The position numbers were made by a program, and so were the translations under genes. Under the pieces are notes generated by a model, which saw only the letters and a list, made by a program, of their open reading frames with translations, did no database searches and was not told the origin of the DNA. A DNA stretch of 64,000 nucleotides from Cumulibacter sp047975195. GTDB lineage: Bacteria > Actinomycetota > Actinomycetes > Mycobacteriales > Antricoccaceae. Within the stretch, counting starts at the first letter, position 1. The number at the start of each line of letters is the position of its first letter. This document shows positions 51,893 to 59,931 of this stretch, piece by piece. The DNA lies in the NCBI GenBank assembly GCA_047975195.1, contig JBKEDB010000042.1, positions 62,001 to 126,000 on the forward strand. Reading direction: 5' to 3'.

Positions 51893-52663
51893 ATGACGGC
51901 ATTATTGATGCGTCGAGAGACGCCCAGTCTGGCGCTGCTACTAGTTGGCGCATGGATCATCCGGCTGGCGCTGACCGGTGAATACAAGGTCTATGTCAAG
52001 GATTCGTTCGGTCCTTGGCTGGCAGTCGCAGGCGCATTGTTGGTGATCGCCGCATTGAGCGGTCTGCTGTTCACGCTGCGTGGGCGTTCGGTTGACCATG
52101 ACCACGGTCCCGAGGGATCTGATGCGACCGACGGACCTGGTGGGAGCGCGGAATCCGGCGACGCCGATGCGGGGCACGCCCATCGGTCGTACGTCGGATG
52201 GTTGCTTCTGTTGCCGCTGTTCGCCTTCGTGCTGATCGTGCCAAAGCCGCTTGGTGCTTATTCGGCTGCGCGCGCGGCCGGTCCACCGCCTCCAGTGGCT
52301 GCTAACTACGATGCTTTGCCGGACGGTGACGTCGTCCCCTTGTCGATGCGGGAGTACACCGGACGAGCGCTCACCGGCGACACGATGGATGGTCGGACGC
52401 TTGAGTTAGTCGGCTTTGTGACGCCGGCGCCTGACGGGTTTTACGTGACACGGTTGGCGATTGCCTGCTGCGCCGCCGATGCCTTGCCGATCAAGGTGTG
52501 GGTCGATACGGACGGGCAGGCCCCGGCCGAAGGCAACTGGGTGACGGTCACCGGTACGCCGGGTGAGTCCGTCATGGACGAGACCGACAGTTATGAGATC
52601 GCCAGCATCGAGGCGGAATCGGTGACCGCTACAGCGGCGCCAGGCTCCCCCTATGAGCAGTAG
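51893..52663 (+). CDS. TIGR03943/DUF1980-family membrane protein
   Basis: A 256-residue partner of the permease. Two N-terminal spans (LALLLVGAWIIRLALTG and FGPWLAVAGALLVIAALSGLLF) precede a His/Asp/Gly-rich loop (DHDHGPEGSDATDGPGG then HAHR) and a third span (WLLLLPLFAFVLIVPKPLG). The extracytoplasmic domain has the family hallmarks LVGFVTPAPDGFYVTRLAIACCAADALPIKVWV, with a Cys-Cys pair. The histidines suggest metal contact. ATG 51893 has GGAG nine bases upstream; the longer frame overlaps the permease. The pair probably forms one transport or sensing unit. Confidence 0.87.
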   Translation: MTALLMRRETPSLALLLVGAWIIRLALTGEYKVYVKDSFGPWLAVAGALLVIAALSGLLFTLRGRSVDHDHGPEGSDATDGPGGSAESGDADAGHAHRSYVGWLLLLPLFAFVLIVPKPLGAYSAARAAGPPPPVAANYDALPDGDVVPLSMREYTGRALTGDTMDGRTLELVGFVTPAPDGFYVTRLAIACCAADALPIKVWVDTDGQAPAEGNWVTVTGTPGESVMDETDSYEIASIEAESVTATAAPGSPYEQ

Positions 52664-52702
52664 GTTTCCGTGCGGCGCGGTAGATGTCGCTGACTCCGCT
52701 AT

Positions 52703-52745
52703 AGAACGCCGCGCGGGTGTCCGGGATCGACTCGCACGGCGTTCT
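52703..52745. terminator. Hairpin between convergent genes
   Basis: AGAACGCCG (52703-52711) and CGGCGTTCT (52737-52745) are exact complements around a 25-base loop, in the 106-bp gap between the TIGR03943 gene and the sigma-factor gene ending at 52770. A bidirectional terminator is likely but not strong. Confidence 0.45.
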
Positions 52746-52769
52746 GGGCCGGAACCAGGTAGGTAGCGC

Positions 52770-53999
52770 TCAGCCCAGTTCGGCTAGTCTCCGCCGGAGA
52801 TGGGCGCGCTCGGCGTCGTTGCCGCATAACCGGATGGCCTCGGCGTACGCCGTCCGCGCCGCGAGCGCATCACCTGAGCGGGCGAGCAGTTCGGCCCGCA
52901 CAGCAGGTGGCCGGTGACTTCCGGGCAGATGCACTCTGTCCAGGGAGCGCAGGCCAGCCGTAGGGCCGCGGTGTTCGGCGACGGCAACCGCACGTGCAAG
53001 TGCGGCGCTCGGGCTGGGATCCAGCCGCAGGAGCTCGTCGTACCGTGCCACGATCCTGTCCCACCGCGTGTGCTTCGGACTCGGGGCGATCGCGTGCTCC
53101 GCGGCGATGTGCGCCTGCAGTAGGCGGGATGCCGTGCCTGCCGATACAGGCACGGCGAGTTCTGCCGAGCGCAATAACTCAAGGGCCTCGTCGATCTCGT
53201 CGTGGTGCCATTGGGCTCGGTTCTGCTCGGGCAGTAACACCGGCATGCCGTCATCGCTGACGCGTGCATCCCGACGAGAATGCTGGAGCAATTGCAACGT
53301 CAGCAGTGCGGTCAATGATGGTTCGTGCGGTACGCACGATCGCACCACGCGCACGAGCCGAATCGACTCTCCGGCGAGGTCTACCCGCACCGGATCAGGC
53401 CCGCTTCCTGGCGCATACCCGGCCGTGAACGCGAGGTAGGCAGTCTGCGCAACGATCTCCAAACGCTGCGGAAGTACGTCAGCATCAGGTACGGCGAACG
53501 GAATTCCGGCTGTCACGATCTTCTTCTTGGCGCGGGTCAGTCGAGCCGCCATCGTTGACTCTGAGACGAGAAACAGCCGGGCGATTTCGGGGGTAGTTAC
53601 CCCCAGCACCAGCCGCAGGGCGAGAGCGCTCGCAGCCTCAGGTGCGAGCGCGGGATGTGCGCACATCAGCACCAATCGCAGCACGTCGTCGGCGATCAGT
53701 CCGCCCGGATCTGCCATCACGCGCGGTCCGTCGCGATCTTGGCTCGCGACGAGTTGCGGCGCCTTACGGTTGGCGATGGCCTCGGCGCCCAACCGATCCA
53801 AGAGCCGACGGCGGGCGGCGGTGTGCAGCCAGGCCGGCGGGTTCGCCGGCACGCCGATGATCGGCCATCGCCGGGCAGCGGACTCCACCGCGTCGGCAAT
53901 CGCATCTTCGACGAGATCGAGGCGGCCGTAGCGAGCGAGGAGCAGGGCGACGAGTCGGCCCCAGTCCTCGCGCACCACGCGCTCGAGCACCTCGCTCAC
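52770..53999 (-). CDS. ECF sigma factor with C-terminal helical extension (ECF42-like)
   Basis: A 409-residue extracytoplasmic-function sigma factor. Region 2 reads VALLLARYGRLDLVEDAIADAVESAARRWP and PPAWLHTAARRRLLDRL; region 4 is LRLVLGVTTPEIARLFLVSESTMAARLTRAKKKI. The C-terminal 230 residues (DUF6596-type, TPR-like helices such as VAVAEHRGPTAGLRSLDRVH) are the extension of the ECF42 group. No anti-sigma gene is adjacent; instead a YCII/DGPF-type gene lies immediately upstream, four bases before the GTG start at 53999, the context reported for ECF42. What activates it is unknown, and the extension probably controls activity. Confidence 0.9.
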   Translation of the reverse strand: MSEVLERVVREDWGRLVALLLARYGRLDLVEDAIADAVESAARRWPIIGVPANPPAWLHTAARRRLLDRLGAEAIANRKAPQLVASQDRDGPRVMADPGGLIADDVLRLVLMCAHPALAPEAASALALRLVLGVTTPEIARLFLVSESTMAARLTRAKKKIVTAGIPFAVPDADVLPQRLEIVAQTAYLAFTAGYAPGSGPDPVRVDLAGESIRLVRVVRSCVPHEPSLTALLTLQLLQHSRRDARVSDDGMPVLLPEQNRAQWHHDEIDEALELLRSAELAVPVSAGTASRLLQAHIAAEHAIAPSPKHTRWDRIVARYDELLRLDPSPSAALARAVAVAEHRGPTAGLRSLDRVHLPGSHRPPAVRAELLARSGDALAARTAYAEAIRLCGNDAERAHLRRRLAELG

Positions 54000-54003
54000 T
54001 GGA

Positions 54004-54354
54004 CTACGGTATGTCTACGGCGGGAGTGATCTGGATGTCGTAGGGCGGCATCACGGACAGCAGGTCGAGGACGACGTCCAAGTCTGGAGCCTCAAGCAGG
54101 TAGAACCCACCGAGTTGTTCGACGGCTTCGGCGTACGGCCCGTCGGTGATCGTGCGATCGCCGGAGCGGGTGCGAACCGTGGTAACCATGTCGGGAGCCA
54201 GAGCCTCACCAGCGAGGATCTGTACACCATCTTGCGCGGCACAGGCCTCATCGAATTCCGCGAGTCGTCGCATCTCGTCGGCCTGCTCCTGTTCGGACTG
54301 AGCTTCCCAACTCTTGCCCTCGCCGTACCCCATCAACAGCACTAAGTACTTCAT
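54004..54354 (-). CDS. YCII-related (DGPF-type) protein
   Basis: A 116-residue YCII-like protein of the dimeric alpha-beta barrel fold. It starts MKYLVLLMGYGEGKSWEAQ, continues MRRLAEFDEACAAQDGVQILAGEAL, and has the DGPF-type motif TDGPYAEAVEQLGGFYLLE. The ATG at 54354 has AAGGGGAC just upstream; the longer frame is unsupported. It is co-transcribed with the ECF42-type sigma factor, which such proteins accompany in many actinobacteria. Its biochemical role is unknown; it may be both partner and target of the sigma factor. Confidence 0.88.
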   Translation of the reverse strand: MKYLVLLMGYGEGKSWEAQSEQEQADEMRRLAEFDEACAAQDGVQILAGEALAPDMVTTVRTRSGDRTITDGPYAEAVEQLGGFYLLEAPDLDVVLDLLSVMPPYDIQITPAVDIP

Positions 54355-54540
54355 GTCGTCCCCTTCGGGTTGCGGGCCGCCGTGGTGGCGGCTTCGGCAT
54401 GATGACGAACGGGCGCCACGGGATTCGACACCCGCGAACAAGTTTTCCCGATTAGTCTTCGGCCGACTACGCCGCGGTGACGTGTGGCGGGTTCATCGGC
54501 GACGGACCGTGATGACATGGCAGGAGGTCCCTCCGGGAAA

Positions 54541-55299
54541 CTAACCGCGCAGCACGGCCTCGCATATGGCTAGTCCCTCGAGGGCCCCGGCGGACAGAGC
54601 TCCTGCGCAATGCACGATCCACTGCGCGACGCCGTCGGAGGAGCCCGTTCGGTACGCCGATATGGCCTGTTCGTAATCACGTTGCTCGGCGACGTGACCG
54701 ACTTCCGGTACGGCGAGCGCCTTGGGGTCAACGCCGGTAGAGATTAAGGCGACGCGCGAGGCGCCGCGGGCGACTACGCCGTTGAGGCCAGCGAAGGGTT
54801 TGAGTGCGAGCAGTTCGCCGTGCACGATCGCGGCGACGATGATGCCCGGTACGTCGCGGGACCGGGGTGCGCGCAACGTGTCAGTGAGTTGCTGCAGTCT
54901 GACGGACACCTCCGGACCGCCGACGGGACGGCCCAGATCGTCTCGGTGCAATGAGCCGCTGGCGGCCTGCAGATGTAGTGCGGCGATCGCTTGTAGCGGT
55001 GCTTTCTCCCAGACCTCGGTGATCCGCCCCAACTCACCGGAAACTCGCAGGCAACCGGTCACGACCGGATCGTCGATCTGCCCGCCGCGGATCGCCTCCA
55101 ACTGATAGCCGTGGTCCTCGAGTTCGGCTGACGCGCGCGCGGCGCGCAGCAGGGATTCGCCGCTGACCGCGGCGGATTGCTTGCGTAGCACGCGGTGTCG
55201 CAGTAGCCGGTCGACGTCCTCTCGAGCCTTGGCGCAGGCGTCGGTGACACCAGGCAGGTCGATCAACGGCAGGAGCGGGTCAGCGGTGGCAGAAGGCAC
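54541..55299 (-). CDS. Fic-fold protein with degenerate active site
   Basis: A 252-residue mostly helical protein resembling actinobacterial proteins annotated as Fic-family. The region AIVHGELLALKPFAGLNGVVARGASRVALIS occupies the place of the Fic motif HxFx(D/E)GNGRxxR. Here the His is replaced by Lys (KPF) and DGNGR by GLNGVV, although the following ARGASR is retained. AMPylation through the normal mechanism is therefore unlikely. Helices before it (AALHLQAASGSLHRDDLGRPVGG) and after it (HVAEQRDYEQAISAYRTG) are in the expected order. A binding or regulatory role is possible. It is monocistronic with FKBP divergent. Relation to Fic is inferred by motif position. Confidence 0.65.
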   Translation of the reverse strand: MPSATADPLLPLIDLPGVTDACAKAREDVDRLLRHRVLRKQSAAVSGESLLRAARASAELEDHGYQLEAIRGGQIDDPVVTGCLRVSGELGRITEVWEKAPLQAIAALHLQAASGSLHRDDLGRPVGGPEVSVRLQQLTDTLRAPRSRDVPGIIVAAIVHGELLALKPFAGLNGVVARGASRVALISTGVDPKALAVPEVGHVAEQRDYEQAISAYRTGSSDGVAQWIVHCAGALSAGALEGLAICEAVLRG

Positions 55300-55428
55300 G
55301 ACCTACAGCCTAGTTCCGTAACTCCCGGCGGGCACGTGCGGCAGAGCTCTTGGCAGCCTGAGCGCCGAGTCGTTGGAGGGGCACCTGCCGAGTTTTCGGG
55401 AGGGCGCATGCCGGTGCGTGAGGGCCGG

Positions 55429-55434
55429 TACGGT
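55429..55434 (+). promoter_or_regulatory. -10 box for the leaderless FKBP transcript
   Basis: TACGGT is followed by seven bases and ATG 55442. Same spacing as the boxes before the DUF4177 and TlpA-like genes. Confidence 0.5.
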
Positions 55435-55441
55435 TGTGCGG

Positions 55442-55825
55442 ATGAGCAACGATACGAGCAAGAAGCCCGAGTTCGAGATTCCGAGCGAGAACCCGCCGGC
55501 CGAGCTGATCCTGGAAGACATCGTTATCGGTACCGGCGCCGAGGCGACGGCCGGTGCCACCATTGACGCCCACTACGTCGGCAAGTCGTGGTCGAACGGC
55601 CAGCAGTTCGATGCGTCCTGGGACCGAGGCCAGCCGCTGTCGTTCCCGGTCGGTGCAGGACGTGTCATCGAAGGTTGGGACAAAGGCCTACTCGGGATGA
55701 AGGTCGGCGGACGCCGCAAGATCACGATTCCGCCGCACCTCGGCTATGGCGAGTACGGCGCCCCCGGAGCGATCGCTCCGAACGAAACGCTGGTCTTCGT
55801 CGTCGACTTGGTCGGCGTTCGCTAG
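55442..55825 (+). CDS. FKBP-type peptidyl-prolyl cis-trans isomerase
   Basis: A 127-residue single-domain FKBP without signal peptide, so cytosolic. Active-site residues are seen in HYVGKSWSNGQQFDASWDRGQPLSFPVGAGRVIEGWDKGLLGMKVGGRRKITIPPHLGYGEYGAPGAIAPNETLVF split into the usual parts: Tyr and Asp of the pocket (HYVG, FDASWDRG), Val-Ile-Trp (GRVIEGWDKGL) and the Tyr of HLGYGEYG. Length is normal. The start is ATG 55442; a longer frame to 55373 is not supported. It is a single-gene unit ended by a clear terminator. Confidence 0.95.
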   Translation: MSNDTSKKPEFEIPSENPPAELILEDIVIGTGAEATAGATIDAHYVGKSWSNGQQFDASWDRGQPLSFPVGAGRVIEGWDKGLLGMKVGGRRKITIPPHLGYGEYGAPGAIAPNETLVFVVDLVGVR

Positions 55826-55903
55826 TTATCACGCCGGCGATGCGCTCGCCCGCTGCGGCGCTTGACGCCGCGGTCGGCCGTCAATCGCTGGGACAATCGT
55901 CAC

Positions 55904-55933
55904 AAGCCGCCCAGTGCTACCACTGGGCGGCTT
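55904..55933 (+). terminator. Intrinsic terminator after FKBP
   Basis: AAGCCGCCCAGTG and CACTGGGCGGCTT form a 13-bp perfect stem around loop CTAC, then CCTATATATATCG and an A-run. It ends the FKBP transcript before the zinc-type lipoprotein gene. Confidence 0.85.
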
Positions 55934-56027
55934 CCTATATATATCGAAAAAATACGCCGTGGTTGGTGGCGAGCCATTCACTTATGCGACTTTGACAATC
56001 AGTAGCACTGAGGCGTTTTCTCGTCTC

Positions 56028-57125
56028 ATGATCAACCGTCGCACCCCTGTGTTTCGTGGCTCGGCCATCGCGAGTGCCGTCGCCGCTGCTGCCCTGTCTC
56101 TTTCTGCTTGCACCTCGGATTCCGCCGACGGCGACGTGGTTGTCGGCTTCTATCCGTTGGAGTTCCTGGCCGAGACGATTGGGGGTGACGCGATCGAGGT
56201 GCAGAGCCTCGCGCAGCCTGGCGCGGAGCCGCATGACATGGAGTTGACCACCAAGCAGGTCGGTGCGCTGTCGAGCGCCTCCCTCGTGGTGTACCAGCGC
56301 GAAATGCAGCCGGCCGTGGACGACGCGGTCGACACCCAGGAACCCCAGCGCACCCTTGATGTGACGTCCGTGGTCGATCTGATGGAATCCACCGAGAACG
56401 ACGGTCACGACCATGGCGCCGACGGTGAGGCTGGTGAGGATCACGATCACGAGGCCGGGGATGATCACGATCACGAGGCCGGGGATGATCACGATCACGA
56501 GGGTGAGGATGCCGCAGCGGACGGCGATGATCACGCGCACGAAGGCGATGATCACGCGGATGAAGGCGAAGATCACGCGGATGAAGGCGAAGAAGGCCAC
56601 GATCATGACCACGGCGGACTCGACCCGCACATCTGGCTCGATCCGACGCACATGCTACAGATGGGCGAGGCGATAAAGGACGAACTGGTCGACCTCGATC
56701 CGGACAACGCCGAGGTTTTCGAAGGCAACTACGAAAAACTGGCTGACGAACTGACCGGCCTCGATGAGCAGTTCACCGTGGGGCTTGCGCAGTGCGAGAG
56801 CAAAGAGTTTGTGACCACGCACACCGCGTTCGGGTACCTCGCGCAGGCGTACGGGCTGGAGCAGGTGGGCATCCTGGGGCTCGCAGCCGAAGAACCGTCA
56901 CCGCAGAAGCTTGACGAGGTACAGCATTATGTCAACGATCACGATGTCACTACGATCTTCTTCGAGTCAGGCGTCAGCGATGACTACGCGCAGACGGTCG
57001 CCGATGCTACCGGCGCCGAGACGGCCGTACTTCTTCCATTGGAGACAGCGCCGGAGAGTGGTGACTACATCAGTGCGATGCAAGACAATCTCGCGGCGCT
57101 GCAGAAGGCGCTGAACTGCTCCTAG
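56028..57125 (+). CDS. ZnuA/AdcA-like metal-binding lipoprotein with His-rich loop
   Basis: A 365-residue cluster A-I substrate-binding lipoprotein for zinc or manganese. The lipobox is LSAC (Cys28). Metal-site His residues are in AQPGAEPHDMELT, in GGLDPHIWLDPTHM and in FVTTHTAFGYLAQAYG, and the last acidic ligand lies in IFFESGVSDDYA. Between the first and second His lies an unusually long acidic His-rich loop of about 75 residues made of DHDHEAGD- and DDHADEGE-type repeats, the hallmark of zinc-specific members. ATG 56028 is preferred over the longer frame. No ATPase or permease gene is adjacent, so it must use partners elsewhere. Confidence 0.93.
   Translation: MINRRTPVFRGSAIASAVAAAALSLSACTSDSADGDVVVGFYPLEFLAETIGGDAIEVQSLAQPGAEPHDMELTTKQVGALSSASLVVYQREMQPAVDDAVDTQEPQRTLDVTSVVDLMESTENDGHDHGADGEAGEDHDHEAGDDHDHEAGDDHDHEGEDAAADGDDHAHEGDDHADEGEDHADEGEEGHDHDHGGLDPHIWLDPTHMLQMGEAIKDELVDLDPDNAEVFEGNYEKLADELTGLDEQFTVGLAQCESKEFVTTHTAFGYLAQAYGLEQVGILGLAAEEPSPQKLDEVQHYVNDHDVTTIFFESGVSDDYAQTVADATGAETAVLLPLETAPESGDYISAMQDNLAALQKALNCS
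56436..56585. repeat. In-frame tandem repeats encoding the His-rich loop
   Basis: Three 24-bp units (56436-56459, 56460-56483, 56484-56507) are followed by three 21-bp units (56523-56543, 56544-56564, 56565-56585). All keep the reading frame, so unit number can change without frameshift, giving length variation of the metal-binding loop. Confidence 0.9.
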
Positions 57126-57332
57126 GTGCCGTGCAGACATCCGTCCTCGGGCGCACTCTCCCGCGCGACTCTGCCGGTGGGCGCTGGGCAAATCCGCACC
57201 GGTTGTCGGATTCGGTTTGCGTGCCCGCGGTCGCTCCGGTAGACAGGTGGTCGCAGTCACATGCGGATCGGTTGCCGGCGTGGTGAGCCGGTTCGCGCGC
57301 GCGTCGATTCCGACTTACTGAGGAGAGCTGAC

Positions 57333-58223
57333 TTGGCCACGACCTATGCAGACCTGGGTGAGGAGGTCGTCGGGCGTGAACGCGAGATCGAGTTGCTGCT
57401 CGCCGCGCTCGGTGCCGGTGCCCATGTGGTGCTCGAAGGACCGCCGGGGACCGGGAAATCGACGTTGTTGCGTGCGGTCGCGGGCCGTCAACACGTGCCT
57501 TTCCTATTCGTAGAAGGTAATGCGGAACTGACGCCCGGTCGGCTGGTGGGACATTTCGACCCGGCGCAGGTTCTCTCTCAGGGCTACAAGCCGGAGATAT
57601 TCGTAGACGGACCGCTGATTCAGGCGATGCGTACCGGCGGGATGCTGTATATCGAGGAACTTAACCGTGTGCCCGAGGAGACGCTGAACGTGCTGCTCAC
57701 CTCGATGTCCGAGGGTGAGGTGCATGTACCTCGGCTCGGCGCGGTAAAGGCCGCGCCGGGGTTCTCCTTTGTGGCGGCGATGAATCCCTATGACTCGGTC
57801 GGTACGGCGCGCATCTCCGGCGCGATTTACGACCGTACCTGCCGGATCGCGATGGGGTACCAGACGCCCGAAGCCGAAGACCGAATCAGTGCCCTGCGTG
57901 GGCCGGCGGTGCCCGAGCAGTGGCGCGCCCAGGTGGTGGCGCTGATCCGCAGCACCCGGGAACATTCCGACGTACGCGTCGGGTCCTCGGTGCGTGGTGT
58001 GATTGACCTCCTCGGCGTCGCGTCACAGTTGGCAGCGGCGCGGTCGGTGGACATCACCGACTGGCACCTGGGGCTCGATGCTGCGACGGTCGCACTGTCG
58101 GGCCGGATCCGACTGCACGAATCATGCTCCCGGACACCGGAAGAGGTTGTGCGTGAACTGTATGAAGGGATCTTCGGCCGCGAACCCCAGGAAGACGACG
58201 GCGATTCGTCGGGGGAAGCGTAG
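57333..58223 (+). CDS. MoxR-family AAA+ ATPase
   Basis: A 296-residue AAA+ ATPase of the MoxR/CoxD type, which remodels partner enzymes, often for cofactor or metal insertion. Walker A is LEGPPGTGKSTLLRAVA (about residues 33-45), Walker B is MLYIEELNRVPEETLN, sensor 1 is FVAAMNPYDSVGTARIS and sensor 2 region is VRVGSSVRGVIDLL. I choose TTG 57333 because AGGAGAG (57321-57327) is five bases upstream; the frame extends to an ATG at 57261 without a ribosome site. It pairs with the VWA gene downstream, the usual MoxR-VWA chaperone arrangement. The client may be a product of this neighbourhood. Confidence 0.9.
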   Translation: MATTYADLGEEVVGREREIELLLAALGAGAHVVLEGPPGTGKSTLLRAVAGRQHVPFLFVEGNAELTPGRLVGHFDPAQVLSQGYKPEIFVDGPLIQAMRTGGMLYIEELNRVPEETLNVLLTSMSEGEVHVPRLGAVKAAPGFSFVAAMNPYDSVGTARISGAIYDRTCRIAMGYQTPEAEDRISALRGPAVPEQWRAQVVALIRSTREHSDVRVGSSVRGVIDLLGVASQLAAARSVDITDWHLGLDAATVALSGRIRLHESCSRTPEEVVRELYEGIFGREPQEDDGDSSGEA

Positions 58224-58327
58224 ACCCGCCTGACCAAGGCTCTCAGGGGGCACCACCGCCGCCGGGACGAGGTCAGTCGGGTCCAAAGCAACGCACCAAG
58301 GGGCGCAACGAACTAAGTGCGAACCCC

Positions 58328-59161
58328 ATGTTCGAAGACATCTCGCCGGAGGTCGGTGAGATAGATGAGGCGGCTGTCGACGAGGCCATGTCCTCCAGCC
58401 CAGACGATCTCATGGCACTGCTGGGCGACATGCTGCAGGCCACCGACGAGGAACTGCGTCGCAAGGCCAAGGAACTCGCCGCGCGCCTGGTGCTCGACCG
58501 AGCGCGGATCGGCCAACCCGGCGGACGCGGGACCGCTCGTATGCGGCGCGTCCCAGCCGACTACGGCGGCGACATTGATCTCGACGCGTCGATGGATGCG
58601 ATCATCGAGGCCCGCTCTGGTGGACGAGCGGCATCGCTGGAGGAGATCTGGGCGCGGGACTGGGCGCGAACGGACCTGGCGATCTGCGTCGTGCTCGACA
58701 CGTCAGGCTCGATGAGCGGCGATCGGTTGACGGCGTCGGCGCTCAGCGCTGCAGCGTGTGCGTGGCGGGCGCCAGGGGAGTTGTCCGTGTTGCAGTTCGC
58801 GAAGGAAGTCACCGTTATCAGGCCGATCGAGGGCGGCAAATCCTCCGGCGCGCTGGTCGGTGAGGTGCTGGGGCTACGCGGGCACGGGGTCACCGGACTG
58901 GCGGGTGCGCTGAAGGCGGCAGCCGATGAATTGGGTCGAGCACGGGCCAGCCGCCGCGTCGTACTGCTGCTGTCTGATTGCCGCGCGACCGACGACGAAG
59001 ACCCGATCCCCTTTGCCAAACGGATCGATGAGTTGCTGATCCTCACACCGGACGACGATACGGACGCGGCTGAGGAGTTGGTGGCGAAGGCTAATGGTAA
59101 GTGGCGGTATTTACCAGGCCCCACCGCGGCACCTCAGCTCATCAACGACCTGCTTGGCTAA
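58328..59161 (+). CDS. VWA-domain protein (CoxE-like) partner of MoxR
   Basis: A protein of at least 277 residues. The VWA domain starts at DLAICVVLDTSGSMSGDRL with the MIDAS motif DTSGSMSG (about residue 122), and has LRGHGVTGLAGALKAAADEL (MIDAS Thr region) and VVLLLSDCRATDDEDP. The N-terminal 110 residues are helical and charged. The ATG at 58328 is the first conventional start, but the same frame is open upstream for 36 codons (58220-58327), is Pro/Gly-rich there, and has no ATG, GTG or TTG; the true N-terminus is thus uncertain. It should act with the MoxR ATPase on a client enzyme. It is convergent with the mft-like operon. Confidence 0.88.
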   Translation: MFEDISPEVGEIDEAAVDEAMSSSPDDLMALLGDMLQATDEELRRKAKELAARLVLDRARIGQPGGRGTARMRRVPADYGGDIDLDASMDAIIEARSGGRAASLEEIWARDWARTDLAICVVLDTSGSMSGDRLTASALSAAACAWRAPGELSVLQFAKEVTVIRPIEGGKSSGALVGEVLGLRGHGVTGLAGALKAAADELGRARASRRVVLLLSDCRATDDEDPIPFAKRIDELLILTPDDDTDAAEELVAKANGKWRYLPGPTAAPQLINDLLG

Positions 59162-59265
59162 GCGCCCTGTGCGTCGCCATGGGTCGCGGATGTCGTAGGC
59201 TGGCCGTCGCCCGTCGTGGGTGGCGCAGATGCAGACGCTGGCGCCCAGGGACGGTGGCGTTGCCG

Positions 59266-59931
59266 CTAGCGGGGGAGTTCGCGGTTGAGCCTGTCGAGCA
59301 ACCCGTCGAGCAGTTGTGTCCCTTCCTCGGCGCTGGCTCCGGTCGGATCGCCAAGAATTCCGTTCGGGCTGACTGCGCGTACGCCGCCGGACCGCATCGC
59401 AGGCAGGAGATCCCGCACTGGAGTCGTGTTTCCCTGCTCCGCAACGGAAAGGTCAACCGACTCAGGATCGATCGCCAACATTACTGAGGTCTCGGTCCGT
59501 CCCGCGTGCGCGTCGGCGCCCGGGAACGCGCAGTACAGCGCAGTGACTTGCCGCTTCTCGTAGGCGCAGATCCGTTGCGCGGCGGCGATTGCTGTCGCAT
59601 TGCCGCCGTGAGCGTTCACCAGGATGACATGTGGGTAGTCGCGCGAGGCGTCGCGGACGATCTCCACGAGTACGGCAGTCAACGCCTCGCTACCGATAGA
59701 CAACGTCCCCGCGAACCCGGCATGCTCACCGCTCGCGCCGATCGCGATTGCCGGTGCAAGAACTAGTCCAGTCCGACTTTCAACGAGTCGCCGTGCGACA
59801 TACTCGGCGATGATGGTGTCGGTTCCCAACGGCAAATGTGGGCCATGCTGTTCAATTGCGCCGAGAGGTACGACGAGGCCGCCCGCCGCAAAGCCGCGTA
59901 TTCGAGGCGAGGTCGCGTTACGCAGTTCCAT
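59266..59931 (-). CDS. mftE: Creatininase-family peptidase (MftE-like)
   Basis: A 221-residue metal-dependent amidohydrolase of the creatininase family, best matched to MftE, which removes the C-terminal Val-Tyr dipeptide from the modified mycofactocin precursor. Metal residues are in VPLGAIEQHGPHLPLGTDT (Glu, His, Asp), IGASGEHAGFAGT, VNAHGGN and AHAGRTETS. The start is ATG 59931 with GGGAGG four bases upstream and overlaps the mftF stop by 14 bases. It is the last gene of a minus-strand operon. MftE rather than a generic creatininase is inferred mainly from its coupling to mftF. Slightly short N-terminus compared with mycobacterial MftE. Confidence 0.8.
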   Translation of the reverse strand: MELRNATSPRIRGFAAGGLVVPLGAIEQHGPHLPLGTDTIIAEYVARRLVESRTGLVLAPAIAIGASGEHAGFAGTLSIGSEALTAVLVEIVRDASRDYPHVILVNAHGGNATAIAAAQRICAYEKRQVTALYCAFPGADAHAGRTETSVMLAIDPESVDLSVAEQGNTTPVRDLLPAMRSGGVRAVSPNGILGDPTGASAEEGTQLLDGLLDRLNRELPR

